From NCBI RefSeq assembly GCF_004122145.1, contig NZ_SBKQ01000011.1, positions 85,894 to 149,893 of the forward strand: DNA of 64,000 nt. The letters are read 5' to 3'. The position numbers and the translations under genes are program-made. This document shows, one piece after another, positions 26,984 through 36,182 of this stretch. Position 1 is the stretch's first letter; every line of letters starts with the position of its first letter. Source of the stretch: Flavobacterium piscinae (lineage in GTDB: Bacteria > Bacteroidota > Bacteroidia > Flavobacteriales > Flavobacteriaceae). The notes below the pieces were generated by a model, which saw only the letters and a program-made list of their open reading frames with translations, was not told the origin of the DNA and ran no database searches.

Positions 26984-27739
26984 CTATTTATTCCAAATTT
27001 TCCACCCTTTTTCAGCCTGAAACACCAGCATTTCATAACCGTTTTTGGTGACAGCATTTTTGGCTTTGGCACGTTTTAGGAATTCAGTTTCTTCGGGATT
27101 ATAGATTAAATCAAAGGCGATATGTTCTTTCGTGAAAAATTCATACAGAATTGGAGGGAATTCCTCTACGTTCGGGTGCGTTCCAAGTGGGGTGCAGTTG
27201 ATTATTATTTGGTAATTATCGAAGGTAGTGGCATTGATGTATTTATAATCCAAGGCATTTTCTTTTTTGCTTCTTGAAACAAATGTGTATAAAATACCCA
27301 ATTTCTCCAACGCAAAAGCGACTGCTTTGGAAGCTCCACCGGTTCCCAGGATTAAAGCTTTTTGATGATGCGATTGTAACAAAGGTTCTAATGATTTTTT
27401 GAAACCATAATAATCCGTGTTATACCCTTTTATCTTTCCTTTCTTTGTGATTTTTATGCAATTAACCGCACCAATTTTTGAAGCATTTTCATCCAATTTA
27501 TCGAGATAAGGTATGATTTTTTCTTTATAAGGAATAGTAACATTCAAACCTCTTAAATTTGGATTTTCTCGAATAATTTTAGGGAATTGGTTGATGGCTT
27601 GCAGGTCAAAATTTTCATAAAAACAACCGGTCAGTTCTTCTTTTTCAAATTTGTCATTAAAATATTTTTTAGAAAAAGAGTAACTAATGTTCTTTCCAAT
27701 TAAACCGTAAAGCCTATTTTTTTCGAGTGCGTGCTCCAT
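26984..27739 (-). CDS. aroE: Shikimate dehydrogenase
   Basis: The 251-residue protein reduces 3-dehydroshikimate with NADPH in the aromatic pathway. Substrate-binding elements are YGLIGKNISYSFSKKYFN and GLNVTIPYKEKIIPYLD (with catalytic Lys). GAVNCIKITKKGKIKGYNTD gives the Asp partner, the nucleotide loop is LILGTGGASKAVAFAL, and NCTPLGTHPN is diagnostic. It is slightly shorter than the 270-residue norm at the C-terminus. The start lies 26 bp inside the upstream DUF368 gene, so the two are coupled on one transcript. Confidence 0.95.
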   Translation of the reverse strand: MEHALEKNRLYGLIGKNISYSFSKKYFNDKFEKEELTGCFYENFDLQAINQFPKIIRENPNLRGLNVTIPYKEKIIPYLDKLDENASKIGAVNCIKITKKGKIKGYNTDYYGFKKSLEPLLQSHHQKALILGTGGASKAVAFALEKLGILYTFVSRSKKENALDYKYINATTFDNYQIIINCTPLGTHPNVEEFPPILYEFFTKEHIAFDLIYNPEETEFLKRAKAKNAVTKNGYEMLVFQAEKGWKIWNK

Positions 27740-28727
27740 ACCATTCTAAGCCTAATACTAATACAATACCAACAAATATATAAAAAACAGCCCATAAAGT
27801 GTCGGCTGACATTTCGGGTAAATAGCGTTTATAGGTGGCTACAATATGATTCCCGTTTCTATCAACAAGCAGGTTGCCGTTTTGTGTTGCATAAATTTTA
27901 TGTTTCCATGGCCAAACTACTCCTAATGAGCCAATGATAAAGCCCAGAATAGAAGCATAAGTGACTTTTTTGAAATGTTTTATTAAATAACTCAATAAAT
28001 TTGAAAATGTAACTAATCCTGTTAGGGAACCCAGTGTAAACGAAACCAAAACTTTTAGTAAATGTATACGTCCGGTATCATTAACAAAACTAAAATCGCC
28101 TACGAGAATATCAGCAATCGTGTCGTATAAGGAATTAACTGAATCAACTAAAAGTAAGACGTAATTGCCCATCAACATCATGATGAAGGAACCGGAAAGA
28201 CCGGGTAAAGTCATTCCGGAAACACTAATAATGCCACATAGAAAAACGAAAAGAAGATTTGAATTTTCGGTAGCCGGATCAAAAAAACTAATACCGATGC
28301 CGAGTAAAGCTCCAACAATTAGTGCTGTTCGTGCCGTTTTTGTCCAAGTACCTTCAAAATCTTTGTTGATGTAATAAATGGAACCAATAATCATCCCAAA
28401 AAAACAAGCCCACACTTGAATCTCATAACGGGTAAGTAAAAAATCCAAAATTTTGGAAATACTAAAGAAGCTTATGATGATACCAAGAATTAACAAGGAC
28501 AAAAACGGTCCGTTGATGTAGCGGTATAAACTTTTGAATCTTCCGGCAATTAAAAATTTGAATGCCGTTTTGTTGACTCGTTTAAACGAATAAATAAACT
28601 CTTCATAAAAACCTGCCACAAAAGCTACAACACCACCGGAAACTCCCGGGATTTTATTGGCCAAACCCATTGCAATCCCTTTTAGGACAAGAAAAATTTT
28701 ATCGGAAAGGGAACGTTGGACTTGCAT
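27714..28727 (-). CDS. DUF368 membrane protein, putative undecaprenyl-phosphate translocase (second copy)
   Basis: The 337-residue polytopic protein has an inverted-repeat architecture: KGIAMGLANKIPGVSGGVVA near the N-terminus and SGMTLPGLSGSFIMMLMGNY in the middle, two PG[VL]SG re-entrant motifs. DUF368 proteins (PopT) have recently been shown in other bacteria to recycle undecaprenyl phosphate across the cytoplasmic membrane, so a role in cell-wall lipid carrier flipping is likely. It follows its paralogue with TAA immediately joined to ATG, and overlaps aroE by 26 bp. It carries a cytoplasmic-type loop WPWKHKIYATQNGN also found in the paralogue. Confidence 0.85.
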   Translation of the reverse strand: MQVQRSLSDKIFLVLKGIAMGLANKIPGVSGGVVAFVAGFYEEFIYSFKRVNKTAFKFLIAGRFKSLYRYINGPFLSLLILGIIISFFSISKILDFLLTRYEIQVWACFFGMIIGSIYYINKDFEGTWTKTARTALIVGALLGIGISFFDPATENSNLLFVFLCGIISVSGMTLPGLSGSFIMMLMGNYVLLLVDSVNSLYDTIADILVGDFSFVNDTGRIHLLKVLVSFTLGSLTGLVTFSNLLSYLIKHFKKVTYASILGFIIGSLGVVWPWKHKIYATQNGNLLVDRNGNHIVATYKRYLPEMSADTLWAVFYIFVGIVLVLGLEWYGARTRKK

Positions 28728-29693
28728 TTATTTAGCGAATTTAACGGCTGCTTTTTCCAGAATAAATATAGTCAAAAATCCGAAAACCATCAACACAATA
28801 GCCATCATTAAGTGATTTTCGCCTTCAAAATACTGTGGAAGAATGCTTTTTTCCATAAATGGTACTTCGTTTCCGTGTGAATCAATTCGGGTTGACAAAA
28901 CTTTTTTCCATGGCCACACTTTGTTGAGCGAACCCAACATAAATCCGGTGAGCAATGCCAACGTAGCATTTCGTTGGTTGTCAAACATCCAATGCAATAC
29001 TTTTGAAAACAATTTGAGTCCTAAAATAGCACCAATAGCAAAGGTACCTAATTTTAAAACAGCTTGTCCAAGAAGCTGCAAGTTGAATCCAATTAAGGCT
29101 TCTCTAAATTGGTTAATTGTCCCGATTACAACAGCATAAGAACCCATTAACAGTAAAATAAACGCACCGGAAACGCCGGGTAAAATCATTGCAATAATGG
29201 CTATAAATCCGGAAATGAATAGATAAAAATAACTATCCGGTGAGGCAATTGGTTCGGCAATAGTGATATAGTAGGAAAGAGCTGTTCCGATGATAAAAGT
29301 TAGCCATGCGGCAAGATTAAATTTAGTAATTTGTTTCCCCACAAAAAAGATGCTGGCAATTACTAATCCAAAGAAAAACGACCATACCAAGATGGGCTGC
29401 GTTTCCAAAAGATGGGTAATGACTTTGGAGAGGGATAATATGCTAAGGGCAATTCCGCTCAAAAGTGCCAACAGAAAACTTCCATTAATTTGTTGCCAAG
29501 CGATTTTGAATCCGTTTTTTTTCCATGATGAAAAAAAAGAAAAATCTACTTTGTTGATGGTGTCAATTAACTCTTGATAAATACCGGAAATAAAAGCAAT
29601 TGTTCCACCGGAAACACCGGGAACTACATCGGCAGCACCCATCGCCATGCCTTTGAGGGTTATAAAGAAATAATCGGGAAAAAGTTTTCTCAT
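28728..29693 (-). CDS. DUF368 membrane protein, putative undecaprenyl-phosphate translocase (first copy)
   Basis: The 321-residue paralogue of the next gene has KGMAMGAADVVPGVSGGTIA and AMILPGVSGAFILLLMGSYA as its two re-entrant signatures, and the shared loop VWPWKKVLSTRIDSHGN. Known DUF368 proteins translocate undecaprenyl phosphate; tandem copies could differ in specificity or assemble together, which is inference. The ATG sits directly after a T-run and hairpin (29694-29726) with no recognisable ribosome-binding site, which is unusual and could mean attenuation. Confidence 0.85.
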   Translation of the reverse strand: MRKLFPDYFFITLKGMAMGAADVVPGVSGGTIAFISGIYQELIDTINKVDFSFFSSWKKNGFKIAWQQINGSFLLALLSGIALSILSLSKVITHLLETQPILVWSFFFGLVIASIFFVGKQITKFNLAAWLTFIIGTALSYYITIAEPIASPDSYFYLFISGFIAIIAMILPGVSGAFILLLMGSYAVVIGTINQFREALIGFNLQLLGQAVLKLGTFAIGAILGLKLFSKVLHWMFDNQRNATLALLTGFMLGSLNKVWPWKKVLSTRIDSHGNEVPFMEKSILPQYFEGENHLMMAIVLMVFGFLTIFILEKAAVKFAK

Positions 29694-29726
29694 AAAAAAA
29701 GCGTTCCGCCTATTGAAACGGAACGC
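29694..29726 (-). terminator. Terminator hairpin after the TPR gene, abutting the DUF368 start codon
   Basis: On the minus strand GCGTTCCG/CGGAACGC forms a perfect 8-bp stem, followed by seven T and then immediately the ATG of the DUF368 gene. It should terminate transcripts of the TPR gene. It may also act as an attenuator controlling the DUF368-aroE operon. Confidence 0.8.
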
Positions 29727-29764
29727 AAATTAGGGAAAATTTTATAATTAAGTTGGAAATTAGG

Positions 29765-31162
29765 CTAAGATTTTACATGTTTTGAAATTACATTTTGCAC
29801 TATTTTTTTATTCCAAACAACAGGAAACAATTCTTCCATTAATGTTCTGTTATTGGCGTTCAGTTGCAAACCGTTGGTTAGGTGAAACTTGCCTTTGTCA
29901 TTTTGTTGTAACATATAGTACATTCCTGCTAAACGGTATTCTATTTGATATTCGTCCGGGAAAAATTCGGAAGCTTGCAATAACGTTTGAATGGCACTGT
30001 CAAACTCTCCTAAAAATTGAAGAATATCAATCCAAAACAACCACGTGTCTAAATGAGCATCGCCAAATTCAACTGCTTTTCGATAACCAAATTCCGCTTC
30101 TTCATAAAAATTCATATTGCGGTTAATGGTGGCATAGCGTTTCCAATACAATTGGTTTTCATTGTCAATGGCCAAGGCTTTGTTGACATAAAACAAGGCT
30201 TTTTGAAAGTTTTTTAAACGAATGTAAAAATCAGTTATGGCAATCCAACCTTTGTCTAACAATGGATCTTCATGAACGGTTTTGTTGTAAAACTTGATGG
30301 CTTCGGCTTTGTTGCCTAACTTTTCATGGCATTTGCCTATTCGTAATAACGCATAGGAGGTAGGGTCTTCTAATTCGATGGTCCGTTCGTAGGCTTCTAT
30401 GGCTTCTTCAAAACGTTTTAGTTTTTCGAGTGATTTCCCTTTTTCCATGAAGGCACCAATAAATTCGTCGTCAATTAAGGTGGCATAATCAAAACAACGC
30501 AACGCATTTTCGTAGTTTTTGATGCTGTAACTCAATCTCCCTTGTTGGTGCCAAGCGATTTCGCTGTATGGATTTTTATCGATGTACTTTTCTAAGTAAG
30601 CAATTGCCTCTTGTTGTTGGTCGAGAAATTCAAAACAATAGACAACATTATACAAGGCAGCTTGGTCTTCGACATCTACTTCTAAACATTTAATGAAATT
30701 GTGTTTTGCCAATTCCAGGTTGTCCATGAAGAGGTATTCCATTCCCATTAAATTGTACACATCGGCATAATCATCGGTAAATTGTAATGCTTTTTCCAAT
30801 TCCTCGATTGCTTTTTCGTGTTGGTCACGTTTGGAATAGATGTTTGCTTTTTGGATGTAAATCTCTTCATTGTGGGGTTCAATGGCATACAACTCGTTGA
30901 GCATTTTTTCAGCTGCATCAAGTTTGTCGTCATAAATCAACATTTCAATCTGAACCAGTTTTAAACCGGTTGATCTTGGGTGTTGTTCGAGAGCTAATTT
31001 CAAGGCTTTTTTGGCCAGAGATGCTTTACCCATATCGAGATAGTGAAGAATAATTTCTTCAAATTCCTCGGAATCGAAAAAGAAAACTTTATTGGTTTTC
31101 AACATCGATTCAAATCTCGATAAGGATACGTTGTAATCGTCTTCTTCGTGACTTAAATGCAT
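29765..31162 (-). CDS. Tetratricopeptide repeat protein
   Basis: The 465-residue soluble protein is made of about eleven 34-residue TPR-like helical pairs. Good examples are YIQKANIYSKRDQHEKAIEE, DVYNLMGMEYLFMDNLELAK, IAWHQQGRLSYSIKNYENAL and YALLRIGKCHEKLGNKAEAI. There is no signal peptide, so it is probably cytoplasmic and a scaffold for protein interaction. The start MHLSHEEDDYNVSLSRFES is the conserved opening of this Flavobacteriaceae family as I recall it. Specific function unknown. Confidence 0.88.
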   Translation of the reverse strand: MHLSHEEDDYNVSLSRFESMLKTNKVFFFDSEEFEEIILHYLDMGKASLAKKALKLALEQHPRSTGLKLVQIEMLIYDDKLDAAEKMLNELYAIEPHNEEIYIQKANIYSKRDQHEKAIEELEKALQFTDDYADVYNLMGMEYLFMDNLELAKHNFIKCLEVDVEDQAALYNVVYCFEFLDQQQEAIAYLEKYIDKNPYSEIAWHQQGRLSYSIKNYENALRCFDYATLIDDEFIGAFMEKGKSLEKLKRFEEAIEAYERTIELEDPTSYALLRIGKCHEKLGNKAEAIKFYNKTVHEDPLLDKGWIAITDFYIRLKNFQKALFYVNKALAIDNENQLYWKRYATINRNMNFYEEAEFGYRKAVEFGDAHLDTWLFWIDILQFLGEFDSAIQTLLQASEFFPDEYQIEYRLAGMYYMLQQNDKGKFHLTNGLQLNANNRTLMEELFPVVWNKKIVQNVISKHVKS

Positions 31163-31261
31163 ACTCGATTGTTTTAAAATTATCCTTCTCTAAATTAGGA
31201 AAGGATTGCTCTGATTCTATTTTTTTATGGAATTGTTGTAAACAATTTAATTAACAGTTTT

Positions 31262-31328
31262 TTTGGTTCTTAGTTCTTAGTCCTTAGTCCTTAGTGGTTA
31301 GTCCTTAGTTCTTAGTCCTTAGTTCTTC
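31262..31328. repeat. Simple tandem repeat (TTAGTCC/TTAGTTC units)
   Basis: About eight copies of a 7-8 bp unit reading TTAGTCC or TTAGTTC run into the 3' end of the aminotransferase gene. The low-complexity tract could slip and alter the last residues (EELRTKN) of that gene. Confidence 0.7.
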
Positions 31329-32492
31329 TAAAGCTTCTAATAAAATGCTGCAACCTTCTCTAATTTCTTCTTCAGAAATGGTTAAGGGTGGTGTAATTCG
31401 GATTGCTTTTCCTTCAAACAGCAACCAAAAAAGAATTAAACCTTTGTCTTGGCATTTGAAAATCACTTCATTGGTAATTTCCGGTGTTTCCACCATTGCG
31501 GCCAACATTAATCCTTTTCCTCTTATTTCTTTTATCAAAGGATGTACCAAAAGTTGTCTGAACAGTTTTTCTTTTTCCAACGTTTGAGCCATTAGGTTGG
31601 TTTCAGTGACTTCCCGAAGGGTTGCCAAACAAGCGGCTGCTATGACAGGATGTCCGCCAAAAGTGGTTATATGACCTAATTTTGGATCATGACTTAACAA
31701 ATCCATGTATTCCGCTCTGGCCGTAAAAGCACCAACCGGCATTCCGCCACCCATTCCTTTGCCCATAATAACTACGTCGGGAACCACATTATAGTTTTCA
31801 AAACCGAACATTTTTCCGGTTCTACCAAAGCCGGGTTGAATCTCATCGATAATCATCAACGCACCGACTTCTTCACAACGTTGCTTGACTTTGGTTAAAA
31901 ATCCATTTTCCGGTTGAATGAATCCGGCTCCTCCTTGAATACTTTCTACAATGACGCCTGCGGTTTTGGTGGTAATTTTTTGAATGTCATCCAAATTATT
32001 AAACGTAATAAAATCTACATCGGGAATAAGTGGACGAAAAACTTGTTTGCGTTCTTCAAAACCCATGACACTCATGGAGCCTATCGTGTTGCCATGATAG
32101 GCATTATAACAAGAAATCAATTGACTTCTGCCCGTAACTCGACGGACGAGTTTTAACGCCCCTTCGGTGGCTTCGGTTCCGGAATTGACTAAGTAAGTTT
32201 TGTTGAGTGGTTCCGGCATATTTGCTGCCAAAAGTTTACAGAATTCAACAGCCGGGTGTTGAGCATATTCGCCGTACACCATCACATGTGAATACTGGTC
32301 TAGTTGGTCTTTGATGGCTTGGTTTACTCTCGGATGTTGATGTCCCAAACTGCACGCTGAAACACCGGCGACAAAATCTAAATATTTTTTGTTATGGGTG
32401 TCATAAATATAACTTCCTTTGGCATGCGAAACTTCCATCGCAAGCGGATAGGGGGAAGTTTGGGCTTGGTATTTAAGGAAATCTTCTTTCAT
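31305..32492 (-). CDS. Class III PLP-dependent aminotransferase
   Basis: The 395-residue enzyme of the acetylornithine/ornithine aminotransferase group carries out transamination with 2-oxoglutarate or pyruvate. Landmarks are LDFVAGVSACSLGHQHPRVN, NSGTEATEGALKLVRR, CYNAYHGNTIGSMS, IIDEIQPGFGRTGKMF (pyridine Asp) and K245 in VVIMGKGMGGGMPVGAFTA. The substrate cannot be fixed; it is not in an arginine operon. It is followed upstream by the OstA-like gene with 54 bp between, probably one transcript. The 3' end lies in a tandem heptamer tract. Confidence 0.88.
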   Translation of the reverse strand: MKEDFLKYQAQTSPYPLAMEVSHAKGSYIYDTHNKKYLDFVAGVSACSLGHQHPRVNQAIKDQLDQYSHVMVYGEYAQHPAVEFCKLLAANMPEPLNKTYLVNSGTEATEGALKLVRRVTGRSQLISCYNAYHGNTIGSMSVMGFEERKQVFRPLIPDVDFITFNNLDDIQKITTKTAGVIVESIQGGAGFIQPENGFLTKVKQRCEEVGALMIIDEIQPGFGRTGKMFGFENYNVVPDVVIMGKGMGGGMPVGAFTARAEYMDLLSHDPKLGHITTFGGHPVIAAACLATLREVTETNLMAQTLEKEKLFRQLLVHPLIKEIRGKGLMLAAMVETPEITNEVIFKCQDKGLILFWLLFEGKAIRITPPLTISEEEIREGCSILLEALEELRTKN

Positions 32493-32546
32493 TATGGTAA
32501 AAGGGTATAGGTAATTGGTAAAGGGTGATCCTGACTACGCAATATT

Positions 32547-34187
32547 CTAACTGTCTTTTTTCTTTTCTTTCTTTTCTTCCGTTACTTGACCTTCTAACGT
32601 TTCTTGTCTCACTTCCAAGGGCACTGCTTCCATGGCATCTTCGGCTTTTTTCTCTTCCATCATTTTTTCATTGTATTCGTTTTCTTCGGGAGGAAAAATA
32701 TCTTCTTTGGATTTGATACGTTCTTCGCCTCGCCAAATAAATCCCCTGAGTTTTCGAGCATTTTCGGGCAATTCTGCTTCGGGATAAACTTCTCCTTCCA
32801 CTTGTTTAATAAAGGTAATTGTATCAATTTGATTTCCATCCAGCGTCATGTTAATGCTACTGCTTTTACTTTTGTTAATCCCGATGAGTTCTTGGTTTTC
32901 ATTACGCATGTAATAAATGACTTCAGTGTTTTTAACAACATCCACTTCATACAATTTATTGTCTCTGAATTTACCATAAAGGTTTAACCCTTTCACTTGG
33001 TTATAGCCTGTGCCAATGGTATCTTTTGACGCAATAAAAGTATTTCCTAACACTTTTAAAGAATCCAATTTTTCTGTTTCTTTATTGGAAATTAGATGCA
33101 TGACATCGCCGGTCATTTGGTTATCAAAATTCCACATCACCGGGTTTTTGATGAGCTTGGTTAGCCCGGTTTTTTCATCGGAATGGAGTGAATCACATTT
33201 ACCGCTCATGTCTATTTTAAAAAAGCGGACATTGTTAAACGCTCTAACCACTCGGTTTTCGGGTTTTCCGGTAACGATTAGTTTTTTTCCGTGAATGTAC
33301 AGGGTGTCTTGTTCCACCAAGGTCATGGCTACCGCTCTTTTGGTCATCATAAGCGAATCTTTTTCCCGATACACTTCACCGTAATGGCCTTTTACGACGC
33401 TGTTGTTGATGGAATCTGTTACTTTTACATTTCGTGTAGCCGATGCAAATTCACGGTTTCTGTCGTAATACAAACTATCGCCCTCAATCAAGCGATTGTT
33501 GTATTTGATGTAGGAGTTTTTGACAAAATGGGAGAAGTTTTTCTTGGTGTCGTAAAACCCTTTTTCGGTATAGATGTAATTTTCTTTACTGGTGATGGTT
33601 GAAGGGCCGAAGAGGTAGGCATGTCCCACTTTTTCATAATAATCCAAGTGATTGGTTTTGATGACGTATTTGGGGTTGGTGATGGTGACTGCATTTCTGA
33701 ACTGATACATTTTTCGCTGAATAACGTAGGTTCCGGCTTGACTAACCAAGGTGTTTTCTTTGTCTTTTATCGTTCCTCCGGTTTTGTAAAAAGCTTGTTG
33801 AGCATTTCGGTCAAAATAAAGTACATCCGTTTCTAACGTTGAGCTGGGTGAACTCATCACCACATTGCCTGAAGCATAGGCTTGTTTATTCTCTCCATTG
33901 TATTCGGCATAGGTGCTGGTCATGGTGATGGTGTCGCCTTGAATCATTCGCACCTCGCCAAACGCTTTGATGTAATTTTCTTTTTTAAACAAATAGGCTT
34001 TGTTGCAAAACATAGTGGCTCCGTCATGGCTCACGCGAACGTTACCGGTTAACAGAACGGCATCGGGATATAATGCTTCGTCTACATCAAAAAATTCGGA
34101 GTATTCCACAAAGATTTCTTTGCTTTTTTGACTCCAACTTTGTTGAAAGCAAATTAAACAGAAAACGATAAAAAGAAAAGTTCTCAA
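32547..34187 (-). CDS. OstA-like (LptA/OstA domain) protein
   Basis: The 546-residue protein has a signal peptide (MRTFLFIVFCLICFQQSWSQ). A series of beta-jellyroll repeats of the OstA/LptA type follows (ALYPDAVLLTGNVRVSHDGA, TYAEYNGENKQAYASGNVVM, ETDVLYFDRNAQQAFYKTGG, LIEGDSLYYDRNREFASATR). The C-terminus is a long Glu/Lys-rich coil. LptA-like proteins form the periplasmic bridge carrying LPS to the outer membrane. Bacteroidota have large OstA-like proteins in addition to LptD, so a part in LPS or outer-membrane biogenesis is likely but not proven. Confidence 0.85.
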   Translation of the reverse strand: MRTFLFIVFCLICFQQSWSQKSKEIFVEYSEFFDVDEALYPDAVLLTGNVRVSHDGATMFCNKAYLFKKENYIKAFGEVRMIQGDTITMTSTYAEYNGENKQAYASGNVVMSSPSSTLETDVLYFDRNAQQAFYKTGGTIKDKENTLVSQAGTYVIQRKMYQFRNAVTITNPKYVIKTNHLDYYEKVGHAYLFGPSTITSKENYIYTEKGFYDTKKNFSHFVKNSYIKYNNRLIEGDSLYYDRNREFASATRNVKVTDSINNSVVKGHYGEVYREKDSLMMTKRAVAMTLVEQDTLYIHGKKLIVTGKPENRVVRAFNNVRFFKIDMSGKCDSLHSDEKTGLTKLIKNPVMWNFDNQMTGDVMHLISNKETEKLDSLKVLGNTFIASKDTIGTGYNQVKGLNLYGKFRDNKLYEVDVVKNTEVIYYMRNENQELIGINKSKSSSINMTLDGNQIDTITFIKQVEGEVYPEAELPENARKLRGFIWRGEERIKSKEDIFPPEENEYNEKMMEEKKAEDAMEAVPLEVRQETLEGQVTEEKKEKKKDS

Positions 34188-34511
34188 ACGTAAATTTTTG
34201 CCAAAATTACTAAAAACGCTGATACTACAATGGTTGTTTAGATTTATTTAAGTTCATTATTTATAAAAGCAAATTTTAAGTTGCCTTTTATTTGACTTGC
34301 TTTTGATCAGCCTTTTATATGAAGTATAACAACCTATGATCAACCTTTGGTACGCTATAAACACGCTATAACCTCATTATAACATTACTGTAAATAGATT
34401 AAAGCAATATAAATAAAAATTAATTTAAGAGAAACTGTCACTTAGAAGTAAGTTACAAATGTACTTAATTTTTTTGATTTTTGTTTGTTTGGTAATCTTT
34501 TTCAAAGGTTA
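34188..34511. other. Intergenic region without recognised features
   Basis: These 324 bp of AT-rich sequence lie between the OstA-like gene and the thioesterase. No open frame with coding character, no strong hairpin and no repeat shared with other gaps are seen. It should contain the OstA-like promoter and the end of the thioesterase transcript, but I cannot point to either. Confidence 0.5.
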
Positions 34512-34982
34512 TTATATACTCACAAACGGCATCATTTCGTCGCTAATTTGTTTGCGTAACGCATTTAATTTGATAGCATATTCTTCCATTTTCTTTTCGG
34601 AATCAGAAGTTGGTGTCCATTTTTTTACTTCTAAAGGTTTTCCGTTTTCATCTACGGATACAAACACGATGATGCAGTGGGTTTTTTTCTCAAATTTTTG
34701 GGTGGAAAAAGTGCGGGAATAGACATCAACCGCAATGTGAATACTGGTTTTGCGGGTGTAGACCACGGTGGCTTCAATTTTGATGACTTCGCCAATGCTG
34801 ATGGGTTTATAAAAACGGATTCCGCCCACATAGACGGTTACGCAATAGGTTTCTGCCCAGCTTCGTGCACAGGTGTAAGCGGTTTGGTCTATCCATTTCA
34901 TCACGACACCGCCGTGTACTTTGCCACCAAAATTAACATCGGTTGGTTCACTGATAAACTGAAAGGAAATTTTATTTGTCAT
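34512..34982 (-). CDS. Acyl-CoA thioesterase (hotdog fold, BACH/YciA type)
   Basis: The product is 156 residues from ATG 34982 (MTNKISFQFISEPTDVNFGG). The hotdog signature VNFGGKVHGGVVMKWIDQTA carries the catalytic Asp and the central helix, followed by YTCARSWAETYCVTVYVGGI and the family's VYSRTFSTQKFEKKTHCIIV. It hydrolyses acyl-CoA to CoA and fatty acid in the cytoplasm. The frame extends 13 codons further upstream (MINVAIHHS...), but that segment is not conserved in character. It is the last core gene before the repeat-rich region and recombinase. Confidence 0.88.
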   Translation of the reverse strand: MTNKISFQFISEPTDVNFGGKVHGGVVMKWIDQTAYTCARSWAETYCVTVYVGGIRFYKPISIGEVIKIEATVVYTRKTSIHIAVDVYSRTFSTQKFEKKTHCIIVFVSVDENGKPLEVKKWTPTSDSEKKMEEYAIKLNALRKQISDEMMPFVSI

Positions 34983-36182
34983 AGCAAGAAGAATTGAATG
35001 ATGGATGGCAACATTTATCAAAATTACTAAAAACCAATTAACAAGATGGTTCTTGGGATTTATTTTAGGATAATTTTATTATGGAGGGTTAATTGTGTAT
35101 TTGGCAATTCGTCAATTTGCTTTCTCCGTTCAAAGAAAAGTTGTAACCATCCTACTTGTTGAAATTGGAACGCGGATGACGCGGATGGAAAAAATTTTCA
35201 CGGATTTTTTTTCGATTCGCTTTGCGAAAGCGGATGAAGGCGGATTCGTGTGTGCTTAATTTTTCATTGATTATGTTTTTTTAACCGCAAAGGACACAAA
35301 GGAGGCACTAAGTTCGCTAAGACGTTTCACTTTTTTTTTCTCGCAAAGACGCAAAGACCCAAAGACGCTGCATTTCTTTGTTTACTTTAGCTAACATTTC
35401 CTATTGATTATTTTTTCTCTTCCACCTACTGTGTCATGCTCCGTTCAAAGAAAAGTTGTAACCATACTACTTGTTGAAATGGGAACGCGTATTGGGTAGT
35501 TTCGGAACGGATTTAGATAAAGCAGTTACACTCTTTTTTACCACTAAATCCCTCGCAATCTTGTCATGTCGACGATAGGTGACATCTCATCAATGTGTCA
35601 ATTAGTTAATCCGCTTTCTCCGTTCAAAGAAAAGTTGTAACCATCATAATTTGTTGAAATTGGAACGCGGATGACGCGGATGGAAAGGATGAAAATGATT
35701 TTTGGATTCGCTTAGCGAAAATGGATGTAAACGGATTCGTAAGTGCAATCCTTTTTCTTTTTTGAAATACGGCTCTCTTTCTCAGCATGAAAAAAACTTA
35801 GCTTCTCAGTGCCTCAGTACCTTAATTCCTTCAAAATTTCCGAACAAAAAGAGGTTTGGTTCGGGTCTCGTTCGGGATTTGTTCGAACCGTGTTCGGAAA
35901 AAGGGGTCGTTTTCCGAACAAATACGGAAGCTGTATCGAACAAATGTGGAACAAAACCCGAAAAAAGGGTCTTTTTTTGTGTTTTTTTGTAGTATTATAT
36001 TTTCTTTTTTTAACATTAAGGAGTTAAGCTTTATGTAAGGTTCATTAAGTTTTACTTTTTACTCAGCTACTCAGCCTCTCAGCCACTCAGCCACTCAGTT
36101 ACTCAGTACCTCAGCACCTCAGTACCTCAGCACCTTTTTTATTTCATTTTTTTTATATATTTGTTTTTCAATTACACGCCAT
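34983..36182. repeat. 1.2-kb repeat-rich non-coding region upstream of the recombinase
   Basis: No gene is supportable. A unit beginning CTCCGTTCAAAGAAAAGTTG occurs three times (from about 35123, 35439 and 35617); each copy continues through GTTGAAAT to GGAACGCG, and the first and third add GGATGACGCGGATGGAAA. AAAGACGCAAAGACCCAAAG-like tracts are at 35285-35370. The 35840-35975 block has dyads such as TTCGGAAAA/TTTTCCGAA. At 36060-36133 there are about ten short CTCAGCC/CTCAGTAC units. These look like decayed repeats at the edge of the variable region. Open frames here are artefacts. Confidence 0.7.
36156..36163 (+). promoter_or_regulatory. -7 element TATATTTG for the recombinase
   Basis: This exact TAnnTTTG match ends 19 nt before ATG 36183, directly after the short CTCAG repeats. 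Confidence 0.55.

Noticed and set aside
35702..36038. Several 60-96 codon frames on both strands before the recombinase
   Set aside because: They lie in decayed repeats, overlap one another on both strands and have no protein-like composition.
36060..36133. Short regularly spaced CTCAG repeats that could suggest a CRISPR array
   Set aside because: Units are 7-9 bp without spacers of constant length and no cas genes are near; this is a simple tandem repeat.
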